Origin: Paraburkholderia panacisoli
GTDB taxonomy: Bacteria; Pseudomonadota; Gammaproteobacteria; Burkholderiales; Burkholderiaceae
Reading direction: 5' to 3'
NCBI RefSeq assembly: GCF_008369935.1
Contig: NZ_VTUZ01000044.1
Location: 1 to 64,000 of the forward strand
Length of the DNA stretch: 64,000 nt
This document shows, in pieces, positions 51,370-60,016 of the stretch. The notes under the pieces were generated by a model. The model was given only the letters and a program-made list of their open reading frames with translations. It made no database searches and was not told where the DNA came from. Made by a program: the position numbers and the translations under genes. Every line of letters starts with the position of its first letter. Position 1 is the first letter of the stretch.

Positions 51370-52121
51370 AGCCGGGGATTCTCGCGGGTGGAGAGCGGGC
51401 ACGCGGCTCTGGCCGTTGCCGCGTGAGCGTAGCCCGAAGCAGTTGATCGGCTTGATGAGCGACGAATCGCTACTCGAAGCCACACTGAGCCGACTCGATG
51501 ACGCGTTCGTCGTGGCGGCGCACAGCATGCCGCCGACCGATCCGTTCGCGGCGCCCGCGCCGCTGGTGGTCTGCTGCGAAGAGCTGCGGCTGCAAACGCG
51601 CGACTCGAACAGAGTGGACGCGAGGGTCGACTGATTCTCTGCGAGCAGGAAGCGCTCCTCGCAACGCGTGACGAGCGCCTTGCCGCGCACTACGGTCCAC
51701 CCTTCGGCGCGAGAATGATGCATCTGCAACGATAGACGCTCTGTAGCCATACGCGGTTGCCGCGCGCCGCATGCGTGAGCGCCTCCGCCAGCGCCACGCC
51801 GAACGCTTCACGATCGGCGATCAGATGATCGGCTGGCACCGCGAGGATGACCGGATCGTCGCCGTCGGCGGCTGCCGCGCGTGCGGCGAGCGCAGCCACG
51901 GTCAGTGCGGGCGCTGTGTTGCGCGGTTGCGCTCAAGCACCATGCGCACCTCGATCACTTCGAGCGGTGTCTTGCCAGGGTTCCCGATCCGGTGCGTGAC
52001 GCCGTGAGGAATGAAGGTGCGCACGGGCGCCTATCTCGCCGAAGACGACATCGTGCGTTTCGACGATCAAAGCGGCCGCGCTCAGCCCGGCGGTGAAGCC
52101 GGCAAGGTCGCTGCGCGCTGA
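51370..52121. pseudogene. manC: manC (mannose-1-phosphate guanylyltransferase) relic broken by inversions
   Basis: Pieces of one ManC protein lie on both strands. Plus strand 51370-51600: PGILAGG, then GTRLWPLPRERSPKQLIGLM, SDESLLEATLSRLDDAF and APLVVCCEELRLQ (nucleotidyltransferase N-terminus). Minus strand 51930-51780: RNTAPALTVAALAARAAAAD, then DPVILAVPADHLIADREAF. Minus 51745-51635: SLQMHHSRAEGWTVVRGKAL and EERFLLAENQST (cupin domain). Minus 52020-51945: TFIPHGVTHRIGNPGKTPLE then VIEVR. Plus 52019-52121: TGAYLAEDDIVRFDDQSGR. Turning the minus-strand blocks around restores the correct order, with a large gap between the transferase and cupin parts. It cannot make GDP-mannose. Confidence 0.85.
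51943..52023. repeat. 9-bp inverted repeat bounding an inverted manC segment
   Basis: TGCGCACCT at 51943-51951 and AGGTGCGCA at 52015-52023 are perfect inverted repeats. Turning the DNA between them restores a continuous frame: RTFIPHGVTHRIGNPGKTPL, then EVIEVRTGAYLAEDDIVRF, with both joints exactly in frame. This identifies the repeats as the inversion end points. Confidence 0.85.
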
Positions 52122-52552
52122 GCGGCGCTCAAGGCACGGGCGCGTGGCTCGTCGGCGGCAGGTAGCGAAGCTCCGGGATATACAGCGATATACGGCGCAT
52201 GCGCTCCATCACCCCGATTTGTCTTTTATCACCTGGCGTATTCCGCCAGTGTGCAACCGCGAGCGCCTGAAATCAGACAATTCGATCCCGCTACGTGCGT
52301 ATTCGCACTATGCAAATTCGGCGACACAGGCACGCTTGAGACGCAAGCATAAGGCCCTTTAAAACGTCCAGCGTTACACAGAAGAAACAAATCTTCAGAG
52401 GGATAACCCTGTCAGGAAGTGTCCCAACTGGCGCAACTGTTTTGAAGCTAGCAACGTATCGTAAAAGCATAGTCGCGCGCACAAAAAACGACACGCAAGG
52501 GCCGCTCGATCAACACGCTACGCGGGGAAAACACCGCTTCGGGGAGAGTGCC
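52122..52552. other. intergenic region before the FadR-type regulator
   Basis: No gene is supported. The AT-richer part (52300-52400) probably contains the regulator promoter. Confidence 0.45.
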
Positions 52553-53272
52553 ATGGAACAGACAAACAAAGAGCGATCGCTGGTGAGCAAAGTAATGGAT
52601 GGGCTCGTCGCCGGCATCGTCGAAGAGAAGTACGGCGCGATACTGCCGCCGCAGGACGTCCTGTCCAAAGAGTTCAACGTCAGCCGCACCGTGATGCGCG
52701 AGGCGCTGTCGATGCTGCTCGCGCGCGACATGCTGGACGTGCGGCCGAAGATCGGCACACGCATCCGGCCGATGAGCGACTGGCGCATGATCGACGAGGA
52801 CGTCGTGAACTGGCGCTTTCGCGCGAAGCCCGACCCCCTGTTCCTGCGCGACGTGATCGAATTCCGCATGCTGATCGAGCCGCGCGCGTCGGCGCAGGCG
52901 GCCGCGCGCGGCAGCGCCGCCGACATCGCCGCGATCCGCGAGGCGTTCGACGCGTTTCGCGTGATCCGTCCAGGCGAGCCGGCCTATCAGGCAGCCGACG
53001 AGTTGTTCCATACCCGCATCGTGGTGGCGAGCGGCAACCAGTTTTTCAAGCAGATGGCGGCGATCGTTCGCGGCGCGCTGTCGACCGTCAACCCTCTGGT
53101 CACCGACAACAACGGCTTGTGGGAAACGGCGGTGAGTTCTCATCAACGCGTGCTCGAAGCGATCGAACGGCGCGACCCGAAAGAAGCGGAAATCGCAGCG
53201 CTGGCAATGATCAACTACTCGGCCGAAGAGGTCGGTGGCAAATTCTCAGCGGAGCCGCCCACGCGCGTCTGA
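52553..53272 (+). CDS. FadR/GntR family (FCD domain) transcriptional regulator
   Basis: The 239-residue protein starts at ATG 52553 after GGGGAGAG. The winged helix has ILPPQDVLSKEFNVSRTVMR and EALSMLLARDMLDVRPKIGT; the C-terminal FCD domain has RDVIEFRMLIEPRASAQAAA, the metal-ligand His positions in DELFHTRIVVASGNQ and SSHQRVLEAIERRD. FCD regulators of this branch usually respond to sugar acids or related carboxylates. The oxidoreductase gene 141 bp downstream is a plausible target. Confidence 0.9.
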   Translation: MEQTNKERSLVSKVMDGLVAGIVEEKYGAILPPQDVLSKEFNVSRTVMREALSMLLARDMLDVRPKIGTRIRPMSDWRMIDEDVVNWRFRAKPDPLFLRDVIEFRMLIEPRASAQAAARGSAADIAAIREAFDAFRVIRPGEPAYQAADELFHTRIVVASGNQFFKQMAAIVRGALSTVNPLVTDNNGLWETAVSSHQRVLEAIERRDPKEAEIAALAMINYSAEEVGGKFSAEPPTRV

Positions 53273-53413
53273 ACGCAGCCGCGCAGGCGGCCTTCCAATA
53301 ATCGTTTCTCTTGCGAGACAGCGCCTGAAGCAAGGCGCGAGCCCCGGTTCGCGTCCACGTTCGGCATGCGCGACAATAGCGCCTCGTCTGAACCGCATGG
53401 ACTCGAAGAAACG

Positions 53414-54412
53414 ATGACAATCGCAACGCAGGAAACACCCCCGGGCGACGTGATTCGCTGGGGGATCGTCGGCGCGGGCCGGATTGCCCGCCGCTTTGCC
53501 CAAGGTCTCGCCCATGTGCCGCAAGCGCGACTCGCCGCGCTGTGGTCGCGCCGCGCGGAACCGGCGCAGGCTTTTGCCGAAGAATTCGGCGGCGAGGCGT
53601 GCGCGAATTTCGACACGCTGCTCAAGAGCGGGATCGACGCGCTCTACATCGCCACCGTCCAGGACAGTCACGCCGACTATGCGATCGCCGCGCTGCAAGC
53701 CGGCTTGCACGTGTTGTGCGAAAAGCCCGCCACCATCAACCGGCCGCAACTCGAGCGCGTGCTCGACACCGCGCGTGCCGCGCAACGGCTCTTCATGGAA
53801 GCGATGAAGCCGCCGTTCTATCCGCTCTACAAAAAATTGCGCGAGCATCTCGCGGCCGACCCGATCGGCGACGTGGGTCTCGTGCGCGCGGGCTGTTCGG
53901 TGCCGGGCGTGCCGGACGATCACCCGTCGCTATCGTTCGACCATGCGGGCGGCGCGCTGCTCGATATCGGCATCTACGAGATATTCCTCGCGGTGGACTG
54001 GCTCGGCGCGCCGCGCGAAGTGCAGACACTGGGGCGGCTCGGGGCGACCGGCGTCGATACGTTCGCGAGTCTGAACAGCCAGCACGAGCGCGGCATTGCG
54101 CAGCTCTTTTGCGGGCTTGATCTGCATGGCAAAGGCGATGCACTGCTGATGGCAAAAGGCGGCCACGTGACGATTCACGAACCGTGGTGGAACCCCTCGC
54201 GCGCCACGATCCGATACACCGACGGGCGCCTGGTCGAACTCGACGAGCCGTTCGCGGGCGGCGGCCTGAACTACGAGACTGCGCACTTCTGCGAGCTGAT
54301 TCGTGCGGGACGCCTGGAGAGCCCGCTGATGCCGCACAGCAAATCCTTGCAGATGATCGCGATGGCTGATGCGGCGCGTGCGGCGTTGGGGCTGAAGTTC
54401 GCGGGCGAGTGA
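53414..54412 (+). CDS. Gfo/Idh/MocA family oxidoreductase
   Basis: A 332-residue NAD(P)-dependent enzyme starts at ATG 53414 (an in-frame start at 53366 is possible). The nucleotide site is WGIVGAGRIARRFAQGLAHV, and the catalytic-lysine motif of the family is CEKPATIN near residue 105. The substrate domain contains FMEAMKPPFYPLYKKLREHL and GGALLDIGIYEIFLAVDWLG, as in dihydrodiol or xylose dehydrogenase-like members. It probably oxidises a sugar or cyclic diol. It follows a FadR-type regulator gene, and a signal peptidase gene begins 127 bp after it. Confidence 0.88.
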   Translation: MTIATQETPPGDVIRWGIVGAGRIARRFAQGLAHVPQARLAALWSRRAEPAQAFAEEFGGEACANFDTLLKSGIDALYIATVQDSHADYAIAALQAGLHVLCEKPATINRPQLERVLDTARAAQRLFMEAMKPPFYPLYKKLREHLAADPIGDVGLVRAGCSVPGVPDDHPSLSFDHAGGALLDIGIYEIFLAVDWLGAPREVQTLGRLGATGVDTFASLNSQHERGIAQLFCGLDLHGKGDALLMAKGGHVTIHEPWWNPSRATIRYTDGRLVELDEPFAGGGLNYETAHFCELIRAGRLESPLMPHSKSLQMIAMADAARAALGLKFAGE

Positions 54413-54539
54413 GACGCGGCTGAACCTGCGTGGCGGCGAGGCGCAGTGATACGATCTGCGCGGGCCCGCGAATGCGAATGCGAACGTGAAAAGTCGCAGC
54501 GCCCGCCGCTTCTGAAACTTTCCACTGGTGCCGCCCGTC

Positions 54540-55238
54540 ATGCGCATGCTCAAAAAACTGTGGCGCGACAACAAGAGCCTCGTCGCGTTTCTCTTCCTGA
54601 TGGTGCTGTTTCGCAGCGCCGTAGCCGACTGGAACGTCGTGCCGAGCGGATCGATGCTGCCGACGATCCGCGAAGGCGACCGCATCCTGGTCGACAAGAT
54701 GGCCTACGATCTGCGCGTGCCGCTCACGCATATCGCGATCGCGCATCTGCATGATCCGAGGCGCGGCGACATCGTCACGATCGATTCGTCGGCCGCGCAC
54801 GAGCTGATCGTCAAGCGCCTGATCGGCTTGCCCGGCGACAGCGTCGCGCTGCGCGACAACGTGCTGTATGTGAACGGCGTGCGCGCCGCTTACCAGCCGC
54901 AGAAACTCGCGCCGCTGCCGGGCGACGCGGTGTCGCGCGGCGACTATCTGACCGAGCGCTTCGACGGCGTCGTGCATTCGGTGCGGCTCGCGCCGGACGC
55001 GCCCAGCCCACGTGATTCGTTCGGCCCGGTCGTGGTGCCTCAAGGCGAGTATCTGATGCTCGGCGACAATCGCGACGACAGCGCCGATTCGCGCTACTTT
55101 GGCTTCTTTCCGCGCGAGGAATTGATGGGCCGCACGCGGCGCGTCGCGTACTCGCTCGATCCGCAGCATCACGACAAGCCGCGTTTCGAGCGCTTCGGCG
55201 CGCCGCTGGATGCGGCGGCATCGCTCGCCGGCCGTTAG
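54540..55238 (+). CDS. lepB: signal peptidase I
   Basis: The 232-residue protein has one N-terminal membrane segment (LVAFLFLMVLFRSAVAD, about 14-30) followed directly by box B, NVVPSGSMLPTIREGDRILV, with nucleophile Ser38, then box D, HELIVKRLIGLPGDSV with the general-base Lys, and box E, YLMLGDNRDDSADSRYFGFF. It cleaves signal peptides of secreted proteins. It is shorter than the lepB normally next to lepA (two transmembrane segments), so it is likely an additional copy; the usual lepA and rnc neighbours are absent. ATG 54540 is preferred to GTG 54528. Confidence 0.9.
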   Translation: MRMLKKLWRDNKSLVAFLFLMVLFRSAVADWNVVPSGSMLPTIREGDRILVDKMAYDLRVPLTHIAIAHLHDPRRGDIVTIDSSAAHELIVKRLIGLPGDSVALRDNVLYVNGVRAAYQPQKLAPLPGDAVSRGDYLTERFDGVVHSVRLAPDAPSPRDSFGPVVVPQGEYLMLGDNRDDSADSRYFGFFPREELMGRTRRVAYSLDPQHHDKPRFERFGAPLDAAASLAGR

Positions 55239-55281
55239 GCACAGCGAGCTGCTACCGGGCGCTGCGGGCTTCCTGTAGCGC

Positions 55282-55941
55282 TCAATGACGCGACGGCAGC
55301 GCGAGGCGCCGTTCGTACCAGCGCTGCGCCCATTCGAGCACCTGGCACAGCACCCAGTACACGGCAGCCGCGGCCAGATAGAGCGGCAGCGGCTGATAGG
55401 TCGACGCGATCATTTCCTGTGCGCTGCGCAGCAGCTCGGTCACCGTGATCACCGACACCAGCGAGGTGTCCTTGATCAGGCTGATCAGGCTGTTCGACAG
55501 ACTCGGCACGGCGATGCGCAACGCCTGCGGCGCGACCACATAGCGCAGCGTCTGGCGGCGCGACAGGCCGAGGCTATAGGCGGCCAGCCACTGGCCCGGG
55601 GGAATCCCGAGGATCGCGCCGCGCATGCTCTCCGACAGATACGCCGCGACGTTTGCCGACAACGCGATCACGCCGGCCGGCGTGGGATCGAGCGAGATGC
55701 CGAAGCTCGGCAGACCGTAGTAGATCACGAAGATCTGGACCAGCAGCGGCGTGCCGCGCATCACGCTCACGTAAATGCGCGCGATCCAGTTCAGCGGACG
55801 ACTGTGGCTGATGCCCATCAACGCTAGCACGGCGCCGCCGATCAGGCCGAAGATCATCGACAGAACCGCGAACTTGACCGTCAGGACGGCACCCTGTGCG
55901 AGCACAGGAAGCGATTGGACGAGCAGGGAAGTGGTGGACAT
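55282..55941 (-). CDS. ABC transporter permease, polar amino acid (cystine-type)
   Basis: The 219-residue protein with five or six membrane helices carries the HisM/GlnP-type permease signature (SLIKDTSLVSVITVTELLRS) and the EAA loop AAYSLGLSRRQTLRYVVAPQ near 122-141. It should form the membrane channel for the binding protein encoded at 56148. No ATPase gene is adjacent on either side, which is unusual for this family, so an ATPase from another locus would be required. Confidence 0.9.
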   Translation of the reverse strand: MSTTSLLVQSLPVLAQGAVLTVKFAVLSMIFGLIGGAVLALMGISHSRPLNWIARIYVSVMRGTPLLVQIFVIYYGLPSFGISLDPTPAGVIALSANVAAYLSESMRGAILGIPPGQWLAAYSLGLSRRQTLRYVVAPQALRIAVPSLSNSLISLIKDTSLVSVITVTELLRSAQEMIASTYQPLPLYLAAAAVYWVLCQVLEWAQRWYERRLALPSRH

Positions 55942-56097
55942 GAGCGGTTGTCTGGTTGGCGCACAAAGCGCACATCATAAACTTTGGCGGGCGGTACGGC
56001 GCGACAGCGTGTGATGAAATGATTGTGCGGGCGTTGGCGAATCATCGCGCGGCGGGCGCGGTGTAACCGGCGAAGCCCGGTCAACGGCGCAAAAACA

Positions 56098-56131
56098 CGA
56101 AGGGCGGCATCGCCGACGATGCCGCCCTTCG
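56098..56131 (-). terminator. strong terminator between binding-protein and permease genes
   Basis: A perfect 15-bp stem (CGAAGGGCGGCATCG / CGATGCCGCCCTTCG) with a 4-nt loop is followed on the minus strand by TGTTTTTG. It lies 17 bp after the binding-protein stop and 157 bp before the permease start. Most transcripts would stop here, giving more binding protein than permease. Confidence 0.85.
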
Positions 56132-56147
56132 TTTCATCCCGCGCGGG

Positions 56148-56942
56148 TTACTTGATCGGCTTGCTGACGTCAATGCCGAACCACTTGTCCGAAATCTTCG
56201 CGAACGTGCCGTCCGCCTCGAGCTGGGTCATCGCGTCGTCAATCGCCTTGGCGAACTTCGGATTGCCCTTCCTGAACGGAATGCCCGACGGGTTGCCGGT
56301 GCCGACGTTCGAGCCGGTGCGCAGCGGCAACTGCGAGTTCTTCAGCAGGTACGCGAGCATCAGACGGTCGTTGAGCGCCGCGTCCAGGCGGCCGGCGGCC
56401 AGATCGCGCAGATATTCGGGCGCGCCCGGATACGTCTTCACGTCGATGCCCGGCACCGACTTCGCCATGTCCATGTAGTTGGTGCCCAGACCGACGCCGA
56501 GCTTCTTGCCCTTCAGATCCTCGAGCGAGTTGAACTGGCGCGAGTCGTCCTTGCGCTGGATCAGCTGCGCGGCCGAGTAGGTGTAGGCCGGCGAGAAGTC
56601 GAGCGCCTGCTTGCGCGCGTCGGTGATGCCGACCTGGTTGACGATCACGTCGAACTTGCCCGCCTGCAGGCCGGCGATGATGCCGCTCCACTCGGTCGTG
56701 ACGAACTCCGGCTTCACGCCGAGTTTGGCCGCGACCGCCTTGGCGATGTCGACGTCAAAGCCGACCAGTTCGCCCGACGGCGCTTTCGAATTGAACGGCG
56801 GGAAGGTGCCTTCCAGGCCGATGCGCAGCGTGCCGCGCTGCTTGACCTGGTCGAGCAGGTCTTCCGCGTGCGCGGCGACGGCGGTGAACGACGCGCCGAT
56901 CAGACCGGCGACCAGAAGCTTTTTCAGCAGGCCAAATTTCAT
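56148..56942 (-). CDS. periplasmic polar amino acid (cystine-type) binding protein
   Basis: The 264-residue protein has a signal peptide ending AAHAEDL. The SBP_bac_3 fold shows TLRIGLEGTFPPFNSKAPSG, VGFDVDIAKAVAAKLGVKPE, WSGIIAGLQAGKFDVIVNQV, SLEDLKGKKLGVGLGTNY, and the closing strand EADGTFAKISDKWFGIDVS. This is the FliY/TcyJ type that binds cystine or related amino acids. The permease gene at 55282 follows on the same strand after a strong terminator. Confidence 0.9.
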   Translation of the reverse strand: MKFGLLKKLLVAGLIGASFTAVAAHAEDLLDQVKQRGTLRIGLEGTFPPFNSKAPSGELVGFDVDIAKAVAAKLGVKPEFVTTEWSGIIAGLQAGKFDVIVNQVGITDARKQALDFSPAYTYSAAQLIQRKDDSRQFNSLEDLKGKKLGVGLGTNYMDMAKSVPGIDVKTYPGAPEYLRDLAAGRLDAALNDRLMLAYLLKNSQLPLRTGSNVGTGNPSGIPFRKGNPKFAKAIDDAMTQLEADGTFAKISDKWFGIDVSKPIK

Positions 56943-57103
56943 CGTGTTCCTTGTTGTTCGTCTGGCGTTTTAACGGACGAGAGCTTAGCAAAGCAGGCTA
57001 TCGAACCTAAATATCGTTTGTTTATGTCTATATTATCAGGGCGACCCGGAGCGCGAATCGGCCGATCACGGCCGCTGCTGCGCAGCGCCAGTGGGTCCGC
57101 CGC

Positions 57104-58126
57104 TTAGCGCAGCGCCTGCGCGCATTCTGCCACCAGCGCCGGGCCGCGGTAGATAAAGCCGGTATAGAGCTGCACCAGCGACGCGCCCGCCGCCAGCTTC
57201 GCGCGCGCATCGTCGCCCGAGAAAATACCGCCGACGCCGATGATCGGCACCGTCTCGCCGACTTCGGCGCGCAGCTTGCGGATCACCTCGTTCGACGCGT
57301 CGAACACCGGTTTGCCCGACAGGCCGCCGGCTTCGTCGCTGTGTGGCATGCCGGCGACGGCGGTGCGCGACAGCGTGGTGTTGGTGGCGATCACGCCTTC
57401 GAACTGGTGGCGCAACAGTGTGTCGGCGATCGACTTGATCTGTTCGTCGTCGAGGTCCGGCGCGATTTTCAGCGCGAGCGGCACCAGCTTGCCATGCAGG
57501 TCGGCAAGGCGCTGCTGCTTGTCCTTGAGCGCAGCGAGCAACGCGTCGAGTTCGCCCGCGCCTTGCAGCTGGCGCAGATTCTTGGTGTTCGGCGACGAGA
57601 TGTTGACCGTCACGTAGCTTGCGAACGGGTACACGCGTTCGAGGCAGTACAGGTAGTCTTCGGCGGCGCGCTCGATCGGCGTGTCGGCGTTCTTGCCGAT
57701 GTTCAGCCCGAGAATGCCGCGATAACGGGCCGCTTGCACGTTCTGCACGAACTGGTCGACACCCGCGTTGTTGAAGCCCATCCGGTTGATCACCGCGTTC
57801 GCCTGCGGCAGACGGAACATGCGCGGGCGCGGATTGCCCGGCTGCGCGCGCGGCGTCACGGTGCCCACCTCGATGAAGCCGAAACCGAGCGCAGCCAGAC
57901 CGTCGATGCAGGCGCCGTCCTTGTCGAGCCCCGCCGCGAGCCCGACCGGGTTGCGGAACGTCAGTCCCATCACGGTGCGCGGCGCGTCCGGCACGTGCGG
58001 CGCGAGCATGCTCGCGAGGCCTGTGCGGCCGGCGGCGCCGAGCATCCGCAAGGTCAGGTGGTGAGCGTCTTCCGCGTCCATGCGAAAGAGTTGGGCGCGT
58101 ACAAGCGGGTAGAGGGAACTGAACAC
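57104..58126 (-). CDS. pyrD: dihydroorotate dehydrogenase (quinone), class 2
   Basis: The 340-residue product starts at GTG 58126 (FSSLYPLVRAQLFRMDAEDA), the usual family start; ATG 58165 would add 13 residues. Motifs include FRNPVGLAAGLDKDG, GFIEVGTVTPRAQPGNPRPR, NRMGFNNAG, the FMN-site Lys in LNIGKNADTP, the catalytic Ser in TVNISSPNTKNLRQLQ, and IIGVGGIFSGDDARAKLAAG. It oxidises dihydroorotate to orotate with quinone in pyrimidine synthesis at the inner membrane. The gene is followed by about 160 bp without genes before the binding-protein start. bpt is encoded upstream on the same strand. Confidence 0.96.
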   Translation of the reverse strand: MFSSLYPLVRAQLFRMDAEDAHHLTLRMLGAAGRTGLASMLAPHVPDAPRTVMGLTFRNPVGLAAGLDKDGACIDGLAALGFGFIEVGTVTPRAQPGNPRPRMFRLPQANAVINRMGFNNAGVDQFVQNVQAARYRGILGLNIGKNADTPIERAAEDYLYCLERVYPFASYVTVNISSPNTKNLRQLQGAGELDALLAALKDKQQRLADLHGKLVPLALKIAPDLDDEQIKSIADTLLRHQFEGVIATNTTLSRTAVAGMPHSDEAGGLSGKPVFDASNEVIRKLRAEVGETVPIIGVGGIFSGDDARAKLAAGASLVQLYTGFIYRGPALVAECAQALR

Positions 58127-58343
58127 GGGACGAAGCCGGACGGCCGGAAAATGGGAACCCGCCATTTTACCGGCTTTGGTGCGTTAATGAGACTGATCGG
58201 CGGATTCGGACGCGCCTGCGCCGGGCGTGGGATTGAAAACCGCGCGTCGGCGCATGGGGTGCCGGCGTGCGTCGCACGAGTGCCGGCCTGCTTGCGCGCG
58301 TAGGGAAGGCGGCGGCTGTCGCGAGGCGCAGTCCGCGCCGCGT

Positions 58344-59165
58344 TTATGGCCTGAGTGGCCCGCGCTTGCCGTGAATCGCCAGATCGACCGGCGGCAGGTC
58401 CGCGTTTGCGGGATCGAGCACCTGCCACGCGCCGTCGATCAGCCCTTCGAGCGGGCGGAAGTTGGCCTTGTACGCCATCTTCGGACTCTCGCGAATCCAG
58501 TAGCCGAGATACACGTACGGCAGCTTCAGGCTGCGCGCCTGTTCGATCTGCCAGTAGATGTTGTAGGTGCCGAAACTGGTGTGCGCGAGCCCAGGCTCGA
58601 AGAACGTGTACACCGACGAGAGCCCGTCGCCGAGAATGTCGATCATGCTGATCATGCGCAGGCTGCCGGGCGCGTTCGGCCGGTCCGGCAACGGCTCGCG
58701 GAATTCGACGAGGCGTGAATTGATCCGGCTCTGCAGCAGGAACTGTTCGTACTGGTCGCGGCTGTCGCGGTCCATGCCGCCGCCCGCATGCCGCGCCGAT
58801 TGATACCGCATGTAGAGCGCGTAGTGCTCTTCGTCGTAATGGAGCGGCGCGACGGTGGCGATCAGCTCGCCGTGCTTCTTCCACACGCGCCGTTGAGTGC
58901 GGTTCGGCTCGAACTGGTCGACCGGCACGCGCACCGGCACGCAAGCCCGGCAACCGTCGCAATACGGGCGGTACGTGAACACGCCCGAGCGCCGAAAGCC
59001 CGCCTTGACGAGGTCGGTGTAGACATCGGAGTTGATCAGGTGGCTGGGCGTCGCGACTTGCGAACGCGCGATGCGGCCATCCAGGTAGCTGCAGGGATAG
59101 GGCGCCGTTGCATAAAATTGCAGCGCTGAAAGCGGAGAAAGAGGCAGCTCGTTAGGATGAGTCAC
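58344..59165 (-). CDS. bpt: aspartate/glutamate leucyltransferase (Bpt / Ate family)
   Basis: The 273-residue protein starts at GTG 59165 (THPNELPLSPLSALQFYATA). Conserved cysteines are in PYPCSYLDGR, YRPYCDGCRACVPVRVPVDQ, and the GNAT-like C-terminal half carries SSVYTFFEPGLAHTSFGTYN, YVYLGYWIRESPKMAYKANF and RPLEGL. Bpt attaches Leu from Leu-tRNA to N-terminal Asp or Glu of proteins, marking them for ClpAP. It is followed upstream by aat, which does the same for Arg and Lys, so both bacterial N-degron transferases are neighbours on the minus strand. Confidence 0.95.
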   Translation of the reverse strand: MTHPNELPLSPLSALQFYATAPYPCSYLDGRIARSQVATPSHLINSDVYTDLVKAGFRRSGVFTYRPYCDGCRACVPVRVPVDQFEPNRTQRRVWKKHGELIATVAPLHYDEEHYALYMRYQSARHAGGGMDRDSRDQYEQFLLQSRINSRLVEFREPLPDRPNAPGSLRMISMIDILGDGLSSVYTFFEPGLAHTSFGTYNIYWQIEQARSLKLPYVYLGYWIRESPKMAYKANFRPLEGLIDGAWQVLDPANADLPPVDLAIHGKRGPLRP

Positions 59166-59269
59166 GTTGGCAGCTCTCGAAGCGTCTCTGGTAATGCGAA
59201 CCCGGCATGCCTTGCGGCTCGTGACCCGCGGCTCGGTGGGCGGCGGATCCGGATTCGGCCTGATTCTTC

Positions 59270-60007
59270 CTACGCCGCCCGCGCGAGGACTTCGAGCAAT
59301 GCGGTCTTGTCGAAGCGCCATGGAATGGGCGGCGCGTCAACCGACGCGCGAACATGCGCGATGAACGCCTTGCGCGCTATCTCGCGACCGCCCAGCGACG
59401 CCAGATGCGACGTGTTCTGCTGGCAGTCTATCATTTCTATTTTGTGGCGGCGCAAGTGGCCGACCAGCGCGGCCAGCGCGATTTTCGACGCGTCGGTGGC
59501 GTGCGCGAACATCGATTCGCCAAAGAACATCTTGCCGAACGACACGCCATACAATCCGCCTACGCGCTCGCCCTCGAACCAGCTTTCGATGCTATGCGCA
59601 TCGCCCAGTCGATGCAGCGACGAATAGGCTTCGACGACGTCCGCGGTGATCCATGTGCCGCGCTGTCCGCGTCGCGGCGCTTGTGCGCATGCGCGCATCA
59701 CGGCGGCGAAATCATGGTCGACGCGGATTTCCCAGGCGTCGTCGCGCAGCACGCGCTTGAGCGTCTTGCGCAACGATGGCGATAGTTTGAATTCCGCGGG
59801 GCACAGGATCATGCGCGGATCGGGACTCCACCACAAGACCGGCTGGCCGTCCGAATACCACGGGAAGATGCCGCGCCGATAGGCGTCGATCAGCCGTGAC
59901 GGCAGCAGGTCGCCGCTCGCCGCGAGCAGCCCGGGCGCGCCGCTGGCCGCGCCGAGCGCGCGCTCGACGGGGGGGAACGGATCATCAGTTCCGAGCCAGG
60001 GAACCAT
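59270..60007 (-). CDS. aat: leucyl/phenylalanyl-tRNA--protein transferase
   Basis: The 245-residue protein has the full Aat pattern: LLAASGDLLPSRLIDAYRRG, IFPWYSDGQPVLWWSPDPRM, VMRACAQAPRRGQRGTWITA, EAYSSLHRLGDAHSIESWFE, GERVGGLYGVSFGKMFFGES, MFAHATDASKIALAALVGHL and MIDCQQNTSHLASLGGREI. It transfers Leu or Phe from tRNA to N-terminal Lys or Arg. The start at ATG 60007 is 9 bp after the NUDIX gene stop, so these two genes and bpt form one unit. Confidence 0.97.
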   Translation of the reverse strand: MVPWLGTDDPFPPVERALGAASGAPGLLAASGDLLPSRLIDAYRRGIFPWYSDGQPVLWWSPDPRMILCPAEFKLSPSLRKTLKRVLRDDAWEIRVDHDFAAVMRACAQAPRRGQRGTWITADVVEAYSSLHRLGDAHSIESWFEGERVGGLYGVSFGKMFFGESMFAHATDASKIALAALVGHLRRHKIEMIDCQQNTSHLASLGGREIARKAFIAHVRASVDAPPIPWRFDKTALLEVLARAA

Positions 60008-60016
60008 GCGTGCTGC

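Noticed and set aside
53793..55172. 459-codon minus-strand frame
   Set aside because: Antisense to the oxidoreductase and signal peptidase genes.
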